64,000 nucleotides of DNA from Magnaporthiopsis rhizophila (lineage: Eukaryota; Ascomycota; Sordariomycetes; Magnaporthales; Magnaporthaceae): positions 1 to 64,000 of the forward strand of contig PYSS01000084.1 of the NCBI GenBank assembly GCA_003049465.1, given 5' to 3'. Made by a program: the position numbers and the translations under genes. The notes beneath the pieces were generated by a model that had not been told where the DNA came from, did no database searches, and worked only from the letters and a program-made list of their open reading frames with translations. Shown in pieces: positions 1 through 9,552 of the stretch (the stretch's first letter is position 1; each line of letters begins with the position of its first letter).

Positions 1-44
1 CCCTAGCGCCCAGCCCAAGCCCGTCGCAGAACCCACAACCCACC

Positions 45-1796
45 ATGTCCATCCGCATCGTGCTGGACAATGGCCCGCCAGAACAGTACACCAACCTCGA
101 CGTGGTGTCGGGGCGCGTGGTGCTCACCCTCACCCGCGCCGAGCAGATCGGCGCCGTGGTCGTCAAGCTGGAGGGCGAGAGCCGCACGGCGCTGGGCGTG
201 CCGGCCACGGACCCCAACCTGCCGCCGGGCGCGTACCCGCACAACCCGCGCGTGCGGCCCGGCCGTCGCAGCTACGGCCCGCCGGGCGCCCCGGGGAGCA
301 TCGTGCACGAGAACCACAAGGTGCTCTACCGCGTGCAGCAGGTCTTCCCGGGCCCCGACGTGGCGCCGCACGCCGTGCCCGTCTGGCTCAACCCGGGCCA
401 GCACACGTTCCAGTTCCGCTTCAAGATCCCCATGGAGAACGGCTGCGGCGACCCGCACTCGATGGCCCAGCTGGGCGGGCTCGGCGGCGCGGGCGGCTTC
501 GGCGACGGCGCGGGCGGCCTCTTCGGCCTCGGCGGCATCCGCGTCATGGACGGCAGCCGCCAGCTGCTCTACTCGCACGTCACCAAGCAGCTGCCCCCGA
601 CCTTCACGGGCCTGCCCCACCAGGCCGAGGTCGGCTACTACGTCAAGGTGACGGTCCAGCGGCCCGGTCTGCTCAAGGAGAACTGGCGCTATCAGCTCAA
701 TTTCCGCCTGCTGCCGCTCGAGCCGCCCAGGGTCATCCCGACGGGCCAGGAGGCCTACGCCCGCAGACCTTTTACCTTTCGCCCGCGCTCGCCGGGCTCG
801 GCTGCTGCTGTCGAGAACGGGGGCAAGAAGAAGGGCTTCTTCTCCTCGAGCAGCAAGTCGAACAACCCCTTCTTTAGCCACAGCTCCTCCTCCGTCGCCA
901 ACGCGGCGGCGGGCGAGGGCGGGAGCAGTAATGCGGACGACGGCAGCAACAGCAATAACACCACCACCGCCAATGGCAACAGCAACAGCGCCACCTCTGG
1001 CACTCCAGCTATCGACCAGCCGCTGCAGCGCGGCCTGCCACCCGCCGTGGAAGTGTCCGCACGGCTGCCTTACCCGAGCATCCTGACTATGGGCAAGCCG
1101 CTCCCGCTGCGCATGATCGCGCGCAAGCTGGCGCCCAGCCTCGAGCCCGTCTTCCTGACGAGCCTGCACGCCGAGCTGGTGGCGTCGACGACGGTGCGGT
1201 GCCAGGACCTGACGAACGTCGAGACCAACCGCTGGGTCGTCGTGTCGCGCCCGGATCTGTCCGTGCCCGTCGTGACGCCCGAGGCCCCCGTCAACGACGA
1301 GCTCGTCCTGCCCGCGTCGACGCTGTGGGGCGGTGCCGACTGCCACGTCCCCGGGGCGCTGGGCCAGGCGGGCATGACGCCGACATTCACGACCTGCAAC
1401 CTGAGCCGCACCTTCAGGCTCGATATCAAGGTCGGCCTGAGCTGGGGCCTGCGCTCGACGCTGCCCAGGGGCGTCCAGCCGCAGACAATACTGCTGCCGC
1501 TCGTCTTCAGCTCCATTGACGTCTACTCGGCCCTCGCCTCGCCGGAGAGTAAGGCCTCCGCGCAGGCGGCGGCGGCGGCGACGTCTGGGGTGGCCGGCGA
1601 GGGCAGCAGCGCCGCCGCCGCCCAGGGACCTGCTGCAGCGTCCGGAGTCCCGCCGACATTACCGCCCCGAGCTCCGACGATGCCAAGCCAGGCAGCCAGC
1701 ACCGCCGGGACCTCCCAGGGAGGACGACCTGGGCAGCCTGGCGAATACGAGGAGCCTCCGCCGAGTTACGAGGAAGCTATGAATTCCAAGACGTGA
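45..1796 (+). CDS. Arrestin-like trafficking adaptor with C-terminal PPxY motif
   Basis: A single-exon 583-residue protein; the ATG sits in a good context (CCCACCATGT). The N-terminal part (about residues 1-235) reads like an arrestin N-fold, starting with a short hydrophobic beta strand and a GRVVLTL segment, and contains a Gly-rich loop near residues 145-165. A Ser/Asn-rich low-complexity linker (about 260-325) follows, then a second beta-rich arrestin-C-like part (about 335-490). The tail is Ala/Pro-rich and ends with PPSY at residues 572-575, the kind of motif that recruits Rsp5/NEDD4 ubiquitin ligases. In the family, such proteins bring the ligase to plasma-membrane transporters and so trigger endocytosis. 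The cargo cannot be told from sequence. No intron is evident. The family call rests on fold-like pattern and the PPxY tail, so the exact subfamily is uncertain. Confidence 0.82.
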   Translation: MSIRIVLDNGPPEQYTNLDVVSGRVVLTLTRAEQIGAVVVKLEGESRTALGVPATDPNLPPGAYPHNPRVRPGRRSYGPPGAPGSIVHENHKVLYRVQQVFPGPDVAPHAVPVWLNPGQHTFQFRFKIPMENGCGDPHSMAQLGGLGGAGGFGDGAGGLFGLGGIRVMDGSRQLLYSHVTKQLPPTFTGLPHQAEVGYYVKVTVQRPGLLKENWRYQLNFRLLPLEPPRVIPTGQEAYARRPFTFRPRSPGSAAAVENGGKKKGFFSSSSKSNNPFFSHSSSSVANAAAGEGGSSNADDGSNSNNTTTANGNSNSATSGTPAIDQPLQRGLPPAVEVSARLPYPSILTMGKPLPLRMIARKLAPSLEPVFLTSLHAELVASTTVRCQDLTNVETNRWVVVSRPDLSVPVVTPEAPVNDELVLPASTLWGGADCHVPGALGQAGMTPTFTTCNLSRTFRLDIKVGLSWGLRSTLPRGVQPQTILLPLVFSSIDVYSALASPESKASAQAAAAATSGVAGEGSSAAAAQGPAAASGVPPTLPPRAPTMPSQAASTAGTSQGGRPGQPGEYEEPPPSYEEAMNSKT

Positions 1797-2271
1797 GGAA
1801 GAGGCCGAGAATAACAGAAGTACAGCTTATCTGTCACGATTATACCTAGCTAATTTCATCTTTCTTTTCTATTTACACGTTTGATACCTCTTGATTATGC
1901 CCGGTTTTCGAGCGTACTGGTTATCGCGATGCTACTGGTTTGGTATCGGAGGAGTGGGGGTTAGGGTTCCCCATGTGTGGGACAGGAGGGGTGTGCGTCC
2001 AAAAAATATTGCGGGGCATTGAAGTGGTGTGGGGTGTGAATTGGTAGCGACAAAAAAAAAAGCCCCAGACAAAGAAAATAAAAATAAAAATAAAAAATAA
2101 AAATTGAAGGAAAGACTGCCCGTCCCATTGAGCTTCCATTATACCGACGCCTCGATCGAGCCAGAGATGCGCCGATAATACCCGCCTCCCAGGATCAACT
2201 CCTCCCTCTTTCACGACGACACGCACAACAGCTCCCCCTCGAGCCCCTCGAGCCACCACCGACCGCGACCG
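1797..2271. other. Intergenic region between the arrestin-like gene and DIM1
   Basis: No gene is seen. It holds the 3' end of the arrestin-like gene and the DIM1 promoter. An A-rich run of AAAAAT-type units lies at about 2050-2106, which may be a nucleosome-depleting poly(dA:dT) tract of the DIM1 promoter. A CT-rich stretch follows up to the ATG. Confidence 0.6.
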
Positions 2272-3525
2272 ATGGGCAAGGCCAAAGCACCACGGCGGGC
2301 CGGCGCCGCCTCGTCGACGCCCTACGACCGGCACACCAAGCCCGGCGGCAGCGGCGCACCGGCCAAGAACAACGTGTTCAAGTTCAAAAAGGACTACGGG
2401 CAGCACATACTCAAGAACCCAGGCATCGCCGAGGAGATCGTCAAGAAGGCGTTTTTGCGGCCGACCGACACGGTGCTCGAGGTCGGGCCGGGGACGGGCA
2501 ACCTGTCGGTCAAGATCCTCGAGCGGGCGGCGCGGCTGGTGGCGGTCGAGCTGGACCCGCGCATGGGCGCGGAGCTGACCAAGCGCGTGCAAGGGCGGCC
2601 CGAGCAGCAGCGCAAGCTCGAGGTGGTGCTGGGCGACGTCATCAAGGCCGAGCTGCCGCCCTTTGACGTGCTCATCAGCAACACGCCCTACCAGATCTCG
2701 AGCCCGCTCGTCTTCAAGATCCTGGCCCTGTCCAACCCGCCCCGGTGCGCCGTGCTCATGTTCCAGCGCGAGTTTGCGTCGCGGTTGACGGCGCAGCCTG
2801 GCGACGCGCTTTATTCGCGGCTGGTGCGTTTTTTTTTTTTTTTATCTATCTCTCCTCTCTCTTTCTCCCTCTTCACAGACAAGCCACCAACTAACCAACG
2901 GTGTGTGCGCCCATAGTCGGTCAACGTCCAGCTCTTCTCCAAAGTCACGCACATCATGAAGGTCGGCAAGGGCAACTTCAAGCCCCCGCCCCAGGTCGAG
3001 TCGTCGGTCGTGCGCATCGAGCCCAAGACGGGCCGCGAGCGGCCCCAGGTGTCGTGGGACGAGTGGGACGGCATGCTGCGCGTGTGCTTCAACCGCAAGA
3101 ACAAGACCCTGCACGCCTCTTTCCTCGGCGTCAAGGAGGTCCTAGCCATGGCCGAGCGCAACTACAAGGTCTGGTGCACCATGAACGGCGTCTCAGTCGA
3201 CGAGAGCGTGGTCGAGGAGGGAACCGAGGAGGTCGAGGAGGACGACGACGGCACAATGGACGTGGACGTGGACGTGGACGTGGACGTGGGTGATGACGAT
3301 GACGACGAGGCCATGCCCGAGTTCTTCAAGGACGACCGGCCGGCCGCCGTCGCAAAGACGCCCAGCCGAAGGAAAAAGACAAAGGTCGGCGAGCTGGTCC
3401 GGTCAAAGCTGGAAAAGGTGCTCAACGACACGGGGCTGGCGGAGCAGCGCGCCAACAAGTGCGACCAGAACGACTTTTTGCGCCTGCTGGCCGCATTCAA
3501 CGCCGAGGGCATACATTTTGCTTGA
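2272..3525 (+). CDS. DIM1: 18S rRNA dimethyladenosine transferase Dim1
   Basis: Two exons, 2272-2823 and 2917-3525, separated by a 93-nt intron (GTGCGT donor, CTAAC branch at 2891, CATAG acceptor); the spliced product is 386 residues. It dimethylates two adjacent adenosines near the 3' end of 18S rRNA with S-adenosylmethionine, and in yeast is also needed for pre-rRNA processing in the nucleolus. Seen: a basic N-terminus, the SAM-binding motif EVGPGTG at about residues 70-76, the acidic loop VAVELD, and the catalytic motif NTPYQISSP starting at residue 137, as in the KsgA/Dim1 family. The exon junction joins ...YSRL to SVNVQLFSKV, which is the conserved family order. Unlike yeast Dim1 (about 318 residues) it carries an acidic insertion near the C-terminus, with an Asp-Val repeat coded by a GACGTG microsatellite. 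Other housekeeping genes surround it. Confidence 0.97.
3259..3288 (+). repeat. GACGTG hexanucleotide microsatellite inside DIM1
   Basis: Five perfect GACGTG units code for alternating Asp-Val within the acidic insertion of Dim1. Because the unit is six bases, length changes stay in frame. Confidence 0.95.
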
Positions 3526-3858
3526 TCTAGATCCTGTTTCTCTTCGGGTTGGTTTTGTCGGGCGGTGTTATAATGGCAGGAGGCGTAGTACGGCGTTTTG
3601 CAGGGGTTTGTTCTTATCCTTATTCATTTTCTTTTCATCAAAGGGTAAACAAAAGGACGGGCACTATATCTTTACCGCATGGGAAAGGATACTCGAAGGA
3701 GTTCTGCGATGATGCACTGCTGTATTCAGCTGGTGCTTTACGACGAGAACGCAACGATATGACCATTTAGAGACGACAGACATCGCTATCTACATAAACA
3801 GCCGACTTAAGGGTATCATTTCCGCTACTGGGCAGTGAGCCTCTCCAAATAACAGTTT
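3526..3858. other. Convergent 3' region between DIM1 and the TFIIIC gene
   Basis: No gene is seen. The two neighbouring genes converge here, so this should hold both 3' UTRs and polyadenylation signals. Short open frames in it have no recognisable features. Confidence 0.6.
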
Positions 3859-5526
3859 CTACTGGGCACTGCGGCTTCCCTCTGCTATTCGCGCACCATC
3901 CTGATCGTCATCCTCTAGGGGCTTCAATCGCCGTCGTTTCCTAGGGCTCGACGCTGCGGCGCCTCCGCCAGCCTCCGCAGTCCGGTCATCGCCATCTGCC
4001 ATGGCACCAGGCGAGGGCGGCTCGAGAAAGTCCGGGTCAATATCGCCGAACCACCAGCGGCCGTCCAGCCCGACGTACGACCTTGCGGCGTCACCCTCAC
4101 CCTCACCATCATCCCCATCGCCCCCATCCTCCTCCTCCTCCACGTCCCTCCTACTGCCCCGCCTGTCGTCCAGACGCCGGCGCCTGCGACGCGGGTTGAC
4201 GCCGTCGTTTATGCGCTGAAGACGGGCGCGGCGTATCTTGCGGCCGTCCTCATAGCCGCGCTTGCGCGCCTTCTTCTCGCGCTCAAAGTCCTCGTCCGAG
4301 TCGTCCTCGACAAAGTCGTCCGGGTTCTCGACCGTGGCGACCGTGACCTCGTCGGCCTCGCCGCGCGCCCGCTTGAGCGCCGCCAGCCGCTCCAGGAACC
4401 GCGCCTGCGGGCGCCGCTGGCCCGTGCGGTCGTCGGCCACCTGGATTGCGAACCCGTTGGCCGCGCGCGCCGCCCGGTGCGCCTCGTGCCGGCGCCGTGG
4501 GGCCGAGCGCGCAGTCAGCGTCGTCGGCCGGCACTGCAGGCGCGCCGACGACGCGGCCAGTAGCGTCGCGCCGGGGAGCGCCATTATGTAGGGCAGGGGC
4601 TTGTTTGTGCTGGTTCTCCCTCGGCTGCCCTTTGCACCGGATCTGGTATCTGATGCCGTACTACCGCTGCTGCTGCTGCTTCCCGGTAGCCCAGCACCGG
4701 CATCGTGGTGTGGGGTTCCGCTGCCGCCATCTTCCATCCCGCCTTCGTCTTCCTCGTCGTCGTTCTGGTCCTCCTGCTCCTTGTCGAGCGGCTCTGTGAA
4801 GATCAGCTCGGTGCCGATGTTGTTCGCCCACGTCCCAGTGAAGACCATGCCCCTGTGAGCGATAAGCGGTCGCTCCGTGTGCAGATCCATGATCTGTATC
4901 TGTTGCTCTTCGCGATCCTCCCATTTTTTGCCTCGGCTAATCGGCCGTGTGCTGTCTCCGCCGTTCTTTCCTGCAGGGGAGCGCCCTCTGTTCTGGATCG
5001 TCGTGCCAGCCTGGTCCTTTCGGCCCCGGCGCCGCGCTGGATCGTCGTCGTCGTCATCGTTTTCAAACACCCCGGTGGTGTCGGGCTTCTCCAGCATGGG
5101 ATTGAACCAGCTCTTGTAGCCCCCGCGCGTGTTGTGAATAATGGCGTCATCTTTGACATGGGCGAAGTCAGGTATGGATAGGTCGACGGTCAGATAGTAT
5201 GTCTGTTGTTTTGTTATCAGTAGTTAGTTGATCCGGGGCGCAAAGGACATCTAGAAATGTCGATAAAAGCCCACCTCGGTCTCCGTCGTGGAATACTCGT
5301 ACTCCCATTCTGATTCGGAATTGTGGCCGCCGTCTTCGCCCTCGGCCTCGGCGTCAACTTCGTCCGGGGAACGAGACCGCTCCCCAGAGGACTCTGGCGA
5401 GGAGTGCCGAGCTGCATCTGGTGCTGTCGCGCCTGTAGGATTCACCGGCTGTAGCCGCGATGGCAGAGGTGTGCGCGACTCAACGCGGGCGGCTGGCGGC
5501 AGGTTCGCGGCAGGTAGGGAAGCCAT
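3859..5526 (-). CDS. TFIIIC subunit 6 / Sfc7-like RNA polymerase III factor
   Basis: On the minus strand, exon 1 is 5526-5275 (84 codons) and exon 2 is 5202-3859. The 72-nt intron (5274-5203) has a GTGGGC donor and an ACAG acceptor. The phase-0 join gives STTETE followed by TYYLTVDLS, and the whole product is 531 residues. After the YLTVDLS strand comes IIHNTRGGYKSWFNPMLEKP (ending about residue 124), then at about 186-221 the core IQIMDLHTERPLI...GTWANNIGTELIF. This order is that of the TFIIIC_sub6 domain (tau55/Sfc7, human GTF3C6), which binds the tau95-like partner in the tauA lobe on tRNA gene promoters. The rest is acidic and Arg/Lys-rich low complexity with a likely nuclear localisation cluster (PRKRRRL) near the C-terminus. 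The gene is divergent from HIS7. Confidence 0.85.
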
Positions 5527-5967
5527 TGAGCAGATGGGAGGTACAGAGATCAGGTCATGTGGGCGTAGAGGGATGCATGGGTCTAGGTATTTGCGTGTGC
5601 GTGAGTGGACGAAGCATTTTACGGATCCTCAATGTTCTTTTTTTCTCTTTTTGTTGGTTGCCGATCGCGAGCCGTGACTGCAGGAACCATCAAAAGGCGA
5701 GCTTCAATGCGCTTCAGTGGAACTTTCTTTTCCCCACTGTCACCCCACCCTTACCAGCCAGCCGGACAGGGGACCCCCCCTGAGCTCTGGGCCCGATGCC
5801 GGCGCCCATGTTTTGCGCCCCTACCGGCGTCGATTTGTGGCGACCATTGACTCACTCGAGGACATGCTTCATGTACAGAAAAGGCAGTATCAGTGTCACT
5901 CGTTTTCCTCAAAATAATACCTACCTAGGTAGACATCCTATGCTTTGTGCCACAGAGCCGAGCAAAA
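5527..5967. promoter_or_regulatory. Shared divergent promoter of the TFIIIC-subunit gene and HIS7
   Basis: This 441-bp gap separates two divergently transcribed genes, so both promoters must lie here. The only specific site recognised is the TGACTCA heptamer at 5848-5854. A T-rich run is at 5636-5656 and a CCTACCTAGGTAGG-like palindromic stretch near 5920-5936. Confidence 0.6.
5848..5854 (+). promoter_or_regulatory. Cross-pathway control element (Gcn4/CPC1-type TGACTCA)
   Basis: A perfect TGACTCA palindromic heptamer sits 114 bp upstream of the HIS7 start codon. It is the established binding site of the bZIP activators Gcn4 (yeast) and CPC1/CpcA (filamentous fungi), which induce amino-acid biosynthesis genes under starvation. 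Its position before a histidine gene makes the assignment likely, although a 7-mer alone can occur by chance. Confidence 0.7.
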
Positions 5968-7880
5968 ATGCCCAAAGTCCACCTCCTGGATTACGTCGCC
6001 GGCAACGTGCGCAGCCTGGTCAACGCCATCGAGAAGGTCGGCTATGAGGTAGAATGGATCAAGACTCCTGAGCAGATTGCCAGTGCGGATGTATGTATAT
6101 CCAGTGTTTTGTTCTCGCCCTCATGTGAAAAACTTATAGCATCGTCTCACCAGCCTTCCCACCTACCTAGAAACTGATCCTCCCCGGCGTGGGCCACTTC
6201 GGCCACTGCCTGTCACAACTGGCTGGCGCCGGCTTCCTGCCGGCCGTCCGCAAGCACATTGACGATGGCAAGCCCTTCATGGGCATCTGCGTCGGCATGC
6301 AGGCCCTCTTCGCCGGCTCGTCCGAGGACCCGGCCTGCCCGGGCCTGGGCGTGATCGAGGGAGCCCTTGACCGCTTCGACGACGCCGACAAGGCCGTGCC
6401 GCACATCGGCTGGAACGACGCCATAGTGCAGTCCTCCTCGTCGACGGCGGCGGCGCTGTACAACCTGCGCGCCTCCTCAAAGTACTACTACGTCCACTCG
6501 TACAAGCGGCCCTATACCCCCGGAGAGCTCGAGTCCCAGGGTTGGGCCGTTGCCACGGCCGGGTACGGCGGCGAGATCTTCGTCGGCGCCGTCGCGCGCG
6601 GCAACGTGCTCGCGACGCAGTTCCACCCGGAAAAGAGCGGCGTCGCCGGCCTGCGCGTGCTGCGGGCCTTTTTGACGGGCGAAGGTGCCGCCAAGCTGGG
6701 CTCTCTCGACACGAACACTCCTTCTTCCCCTCCCGCGCCGACGGGCCCCACGCGCCGCGTCACCGCCTACCTGCGCGTGCTGCGGGCCTTTTTGACGGGC
6801 CTCACGCGCCGCGTCACCGCCCGCCTGCGCGTGCAGCGGGCCTTTTTGACGGGCGAGGGTACCGCCAAGCTGGGCTCTCCCGACACGAACACTCCTTCTT
6901 CCCCTCCCGCGCCGAAGGGCCTCACGCGCCGCGTCATCGCCTGCCTCGACGTGCGCGCCAACGACGCGGGCGACCTGGTCGTGACCAAGGGCGACCAGTA
7001 CGACGTGCGCGAAAAGGACGAGACCCGCGGCGTCCGCAACCTCGGCAAGCCCGTCGACCTGGCGCGGCGCTACTACGAGCAGGGGGCCGACGAGGTCACC
7101 TTCCTCAACATCACGTCGTTCCGGGACTGCCCGCTCGCCGACCTGCCCATGCTCGAGGTCCTGCGCCTGACGTCGCGCACCGTCTTCGTGCCGCTGACCG
7201 TCGGCGGCGGCATCCGCGACACGGTCGACGTCGACGGCACCAAGGTGTCGGCGCTGGAGGTGGCGAAAATGTACTTCGCTTCGGGCGCCGACAAGGTCAG
7301 CATCGGGTCCGACGCCGTGGCCGCCGCCGAGGAGTATCTCTCGCGCGGCCGTGTCCTGGCTGGCGACACGGCCATCGAGCAAATCAGCCGCGCCTACGGA
7401 AACCAGGCCGTCGTGGTGTCGGTCGACCCCAAGCGCGTCTACGTTGCGTCGCCTTCTGATACTCCGCACGCCACAATCAAGACTACGTTCCCTGGCCCCG
7501 CGGGTGAGGGTTACTGCTGGTACGCGTGCACGGTCAAAGGAGGCCGTGAGACGAGAGACGTGGACGTGGTGCAGCTGGCGCAGGCCGTCGAGGCCATGGG
7601 CTGCGGCGAGATCCTGCTCAACTGCATCGACCGCGACGGCACCAACAGCGGCTTCGACCTCGAGCTCGTCGCCCAGGTCAAGGGAGCCGTCCGCATCCCC
7701 GTCATCGCCTCGAGTGGCGCCGGCTGCCCGGCCCACTTTGAGGAGGTGTTTGCCAAGACCACCACCGACGCTGCCCTGGGCGCGGGCATCTTTCACCGCG
7801 GCGAGTACACCGTCAAGCAGGTCAAGGATCACCTCGCCGAGAAGCGCCTCATGGTCAGGCAGTTCGAGGGGGATTTGTAG
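5968..7880 (+). CDS. HIS7: Imidazole glycerol phosphate synthase HisHF (bifunctional)
   Basis: Exon 1 is 5968-6090 (41 codons) and exon 2 is 6171-7880; the 80-nt intron has GTATGT and CTAG ends. The product is 610 residues. It makes imidazole glycerol phosphate and AICAR from PRFAR and glutamine, linking histidine and purine synthesis. The N-terminal class I glutaminase domain shows the nucleophile in GICVGMQ (Cys about 81) and QFHPEKSG (His about 193, Glu about 195). The C-terminal (beta/alpha)8 cyclase shows ACLDV (Asp about 301), GGGIRD and DRDGTNSGFD. The protein is about 58 residues longer than the usual about 552. All of the excess lies in the linker (residues about 202-299), a 40-residue unit present three times, once with a 22-residue deletion. 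A CPC1/Gcn4 site lies upstream. Confidence 0.97.
6651..6944 (+). repeat. In-frame 120-54-120 bp tandem repeat in the HIS7 interdomain linker
   Basis: Units start at 6651, 6771 and 6825, each with the shared start CTGCGCGTGC (or one-base variant) followed by GGGCCTTTTTGACGGGC. Units 1 and 3 are 120 bp; unit 2 is the same unit with 66 bp missing. All lengths are multiples of three, so the reading frame into the cyclase domain is kept. The copies differ by a few substitutions. Confidence 0.95.
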
Positions 7881-8422
7881 AGAGGGAAGCTGGTGATATT
7901 GAGTGGTTTCATAAGAGTCCCGTTTCCTTTCGAGTTCATATCTAGACCAGAAAAATAAAAGCAAAAGAGCAAAAAGAGTGAATTTTTCTTTTGAGAGATC
8001 TGTCGGTTCCGGTAAGCAACCTGTTGTTTGTTTTGACTTGAGCCCTCCTTCCGATCCGTTTAGAGCCGCTTTTCTTTTCCTCCTTGTGACGCCTAGCTGG
8101 ATGTCAAATAGAGACGCCCCTGACTTTTATGTGACCTTCAACGTGGACAAATGGACTCGCTTTTCAGACGCCGTCAAGCGGTTGCCCGCTGATAAAAACT
8201 AGCGCTGGTGATCCATCCAGGATGCAAAAAGAGCAAAAGAACAACAATATGCGGAGGGGAGTGCGAGCGAACTTTTGGCCAATTGTCGAATGCAAAACCC
8301 CAAGTAGGAAACCTCGCGCGGTGGGCAAACGAGAAGAACGAACGTTGAGAGTAAAAGTACAGACATAATCGTGAAAGCGTGCAAGAACATTAAATAGATA
8401 AGACGAAGGTGCCCAAGACGCT
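7881..8422. other. Convergent 3' region between HIS7 and the antizyme gene
   Basis: No gene is seen. HIS7 and the antizyme gene converge here, so both 3' UTRs should lie in it. Open frames of up to 106 codons on the minus strand lack any recognisable feature and overlap the antizyme 3' end. Confidence 0.6.
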
Positions 8423-9552
8423 TCAGTCCTCGTATGCCATGAAGAGCCACTTTCGACTGGTGACGTCCAGGGCACCGCCGGCATAGTGGTCGAGCGAGGC
8501 CAGCGAGAAGCCAGCCCACTGCAAACCCCTCGTCAGACTCTTGGACTCTCCCTCCGGTATCTCGCGGTCGATGGCGATGACGACCTTGGAGCAGCCCAGC
8601 GGCCCGTCGGCCAACTCCATAATCGCAATAAGCCTGAAGATGATCCTCTTGTTAGCATCGGCACCGAAGACGGCAGCGTCTAGTCGGGGATGGATCGCGG
8701 CTTGAAAAACTTACGCCTGCTTCAGGTCCCTGCCAACGACGGCCATGTCGAAGAAGACAAAGGCTGATTCCTCGCCATTCTCGTCCTCGACCAGGAACCC
8801 ACGGAAGCCGGCGCCGCCGACATAATCCCATATCTCCATCCAGGCCACGACGTTGGCGTTGCCGACGCGGCGGGCACAGACGAGCCGGTCCTCCTGGTCG
8901 GGGAACGGGTAGTCGTTCGGCGGCGGGGTGCTGAGCTGCCCGTTGTTGGAATAGTGACTGTCGTAGTTTTGTCCTTGTCGATGGTGGTGATGATTGTTGT
9001 AGACACCCGTCAGGCCGGAGCCGCGCGATGCCGCGTCCCGCTCATCCCGGAACACGGCTCGCATGGTCTCGCAGAAGAACCTCTCACATTCTTCCCTGAT
9101 GCGTGATGTCGCCCCCCTTCGCTGCCTAGTGTTGTTGTTCCTGCCGGCGCCACCAAGGCCGGCGTTGTTGGTCGTCGTGGTCGCGGAGCGCTGCCTCTTG
9201 GATGACTTGTGGGTCAGGGCGAGCTCGTTGTTCGACGTTATGGCTGCGAGGGGGGGACTTGTTGGTGGCGATGGTAGTCCTGAGGAAGGAACCTCAGGAA
9301 TACCACTCTGCCCCTGCCATGATGCGAACGATGGCGTGAGTTAGTCTCTTTTTGAATAGTCGTACTGTAAACGGCGAAAAGGCAGTCAGGGGTCAACGAA
9401 CCAGTCACGCTCGTGGTGCAGTAGTGGAGGCCCCGAAGCGAGGCCGAAGAGTCGACGAGGTAGCAGCTGGCAAGGACATTCGCCTGACGGGCGGCGGCGT
9501 CCTCGCCGTAATTACTACTACTGTAATTGGATTCCTGTTTCACGGGCGCCAT
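8423..9552 (-). CDS. OAZ: Ornithine decarboxylase antizyme, expressed by +1 programmed frameshifting
   Basis: Minus strand, three exons. Exon 1 is 9552-9366 (starting MAPVKQESNY). Intron 1 is 9365-9314 (52 nt, GTACGA donor, ACTAAC branch, GGCAG acceptor). Exon 2 is 9313-8715. Intron 2 is 8714-8634 (GTAAGT, GCTAAC, TTCAG). Exon 3 is 8633-8423. After intron 1 the frame reads tgg-tat-tcc-tga and stops. One base further on, an open +1 frame continues through REECERFFCETM, the middle domain, and after intron 2 through KQALIAIMELADG to the end, WLFMAYED. That C-terminal part, with VIAIDRE and the final FMAY, matches the antizyme fold. The shifted product is about 331 residues. Antizyme binds ornithine decarboxylase, sends it to the proteasome without ubiquitin and limits polyamine uptake; polyamines promote the frameshift. 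An alternative acceptor 6 nt downstream in intron 1 keeps the same frame. Confidence 0.86.
9294..9302 (-). promoter_or_regulatory. Programmed +1 ribosomal frameshift site (UAU UCC UGA) of antizyme
   Basis: On the minus strand the spliced first frame ends TAT-TCC-TGA, with the stop at 9296-9294. Skipping the T at 9296 opens a frame that starts GAG GTT CCT and stays open to the end of the gene. UCC-UGA is the canonical antizyme shift site in animals and fungi. The intron length of 52 nt (one more than a multiple of three) is exactly what puts TGA in the first frame. Confidence 0.85.

Noticed and set aside
3..1346. 447-codon open frame on the minus strand
   Set aside because: It is the antisense of the arrestin-like gene in high-GC sequence, Arg/Ala/His-rich with no domain, so a shadow frame.
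6477..7964. 495-codon open frame on the minus strand
   Set aside because: It lies opposite HIS7 and has the composition of a GC-rich shadow frame; HIS7 is certain.
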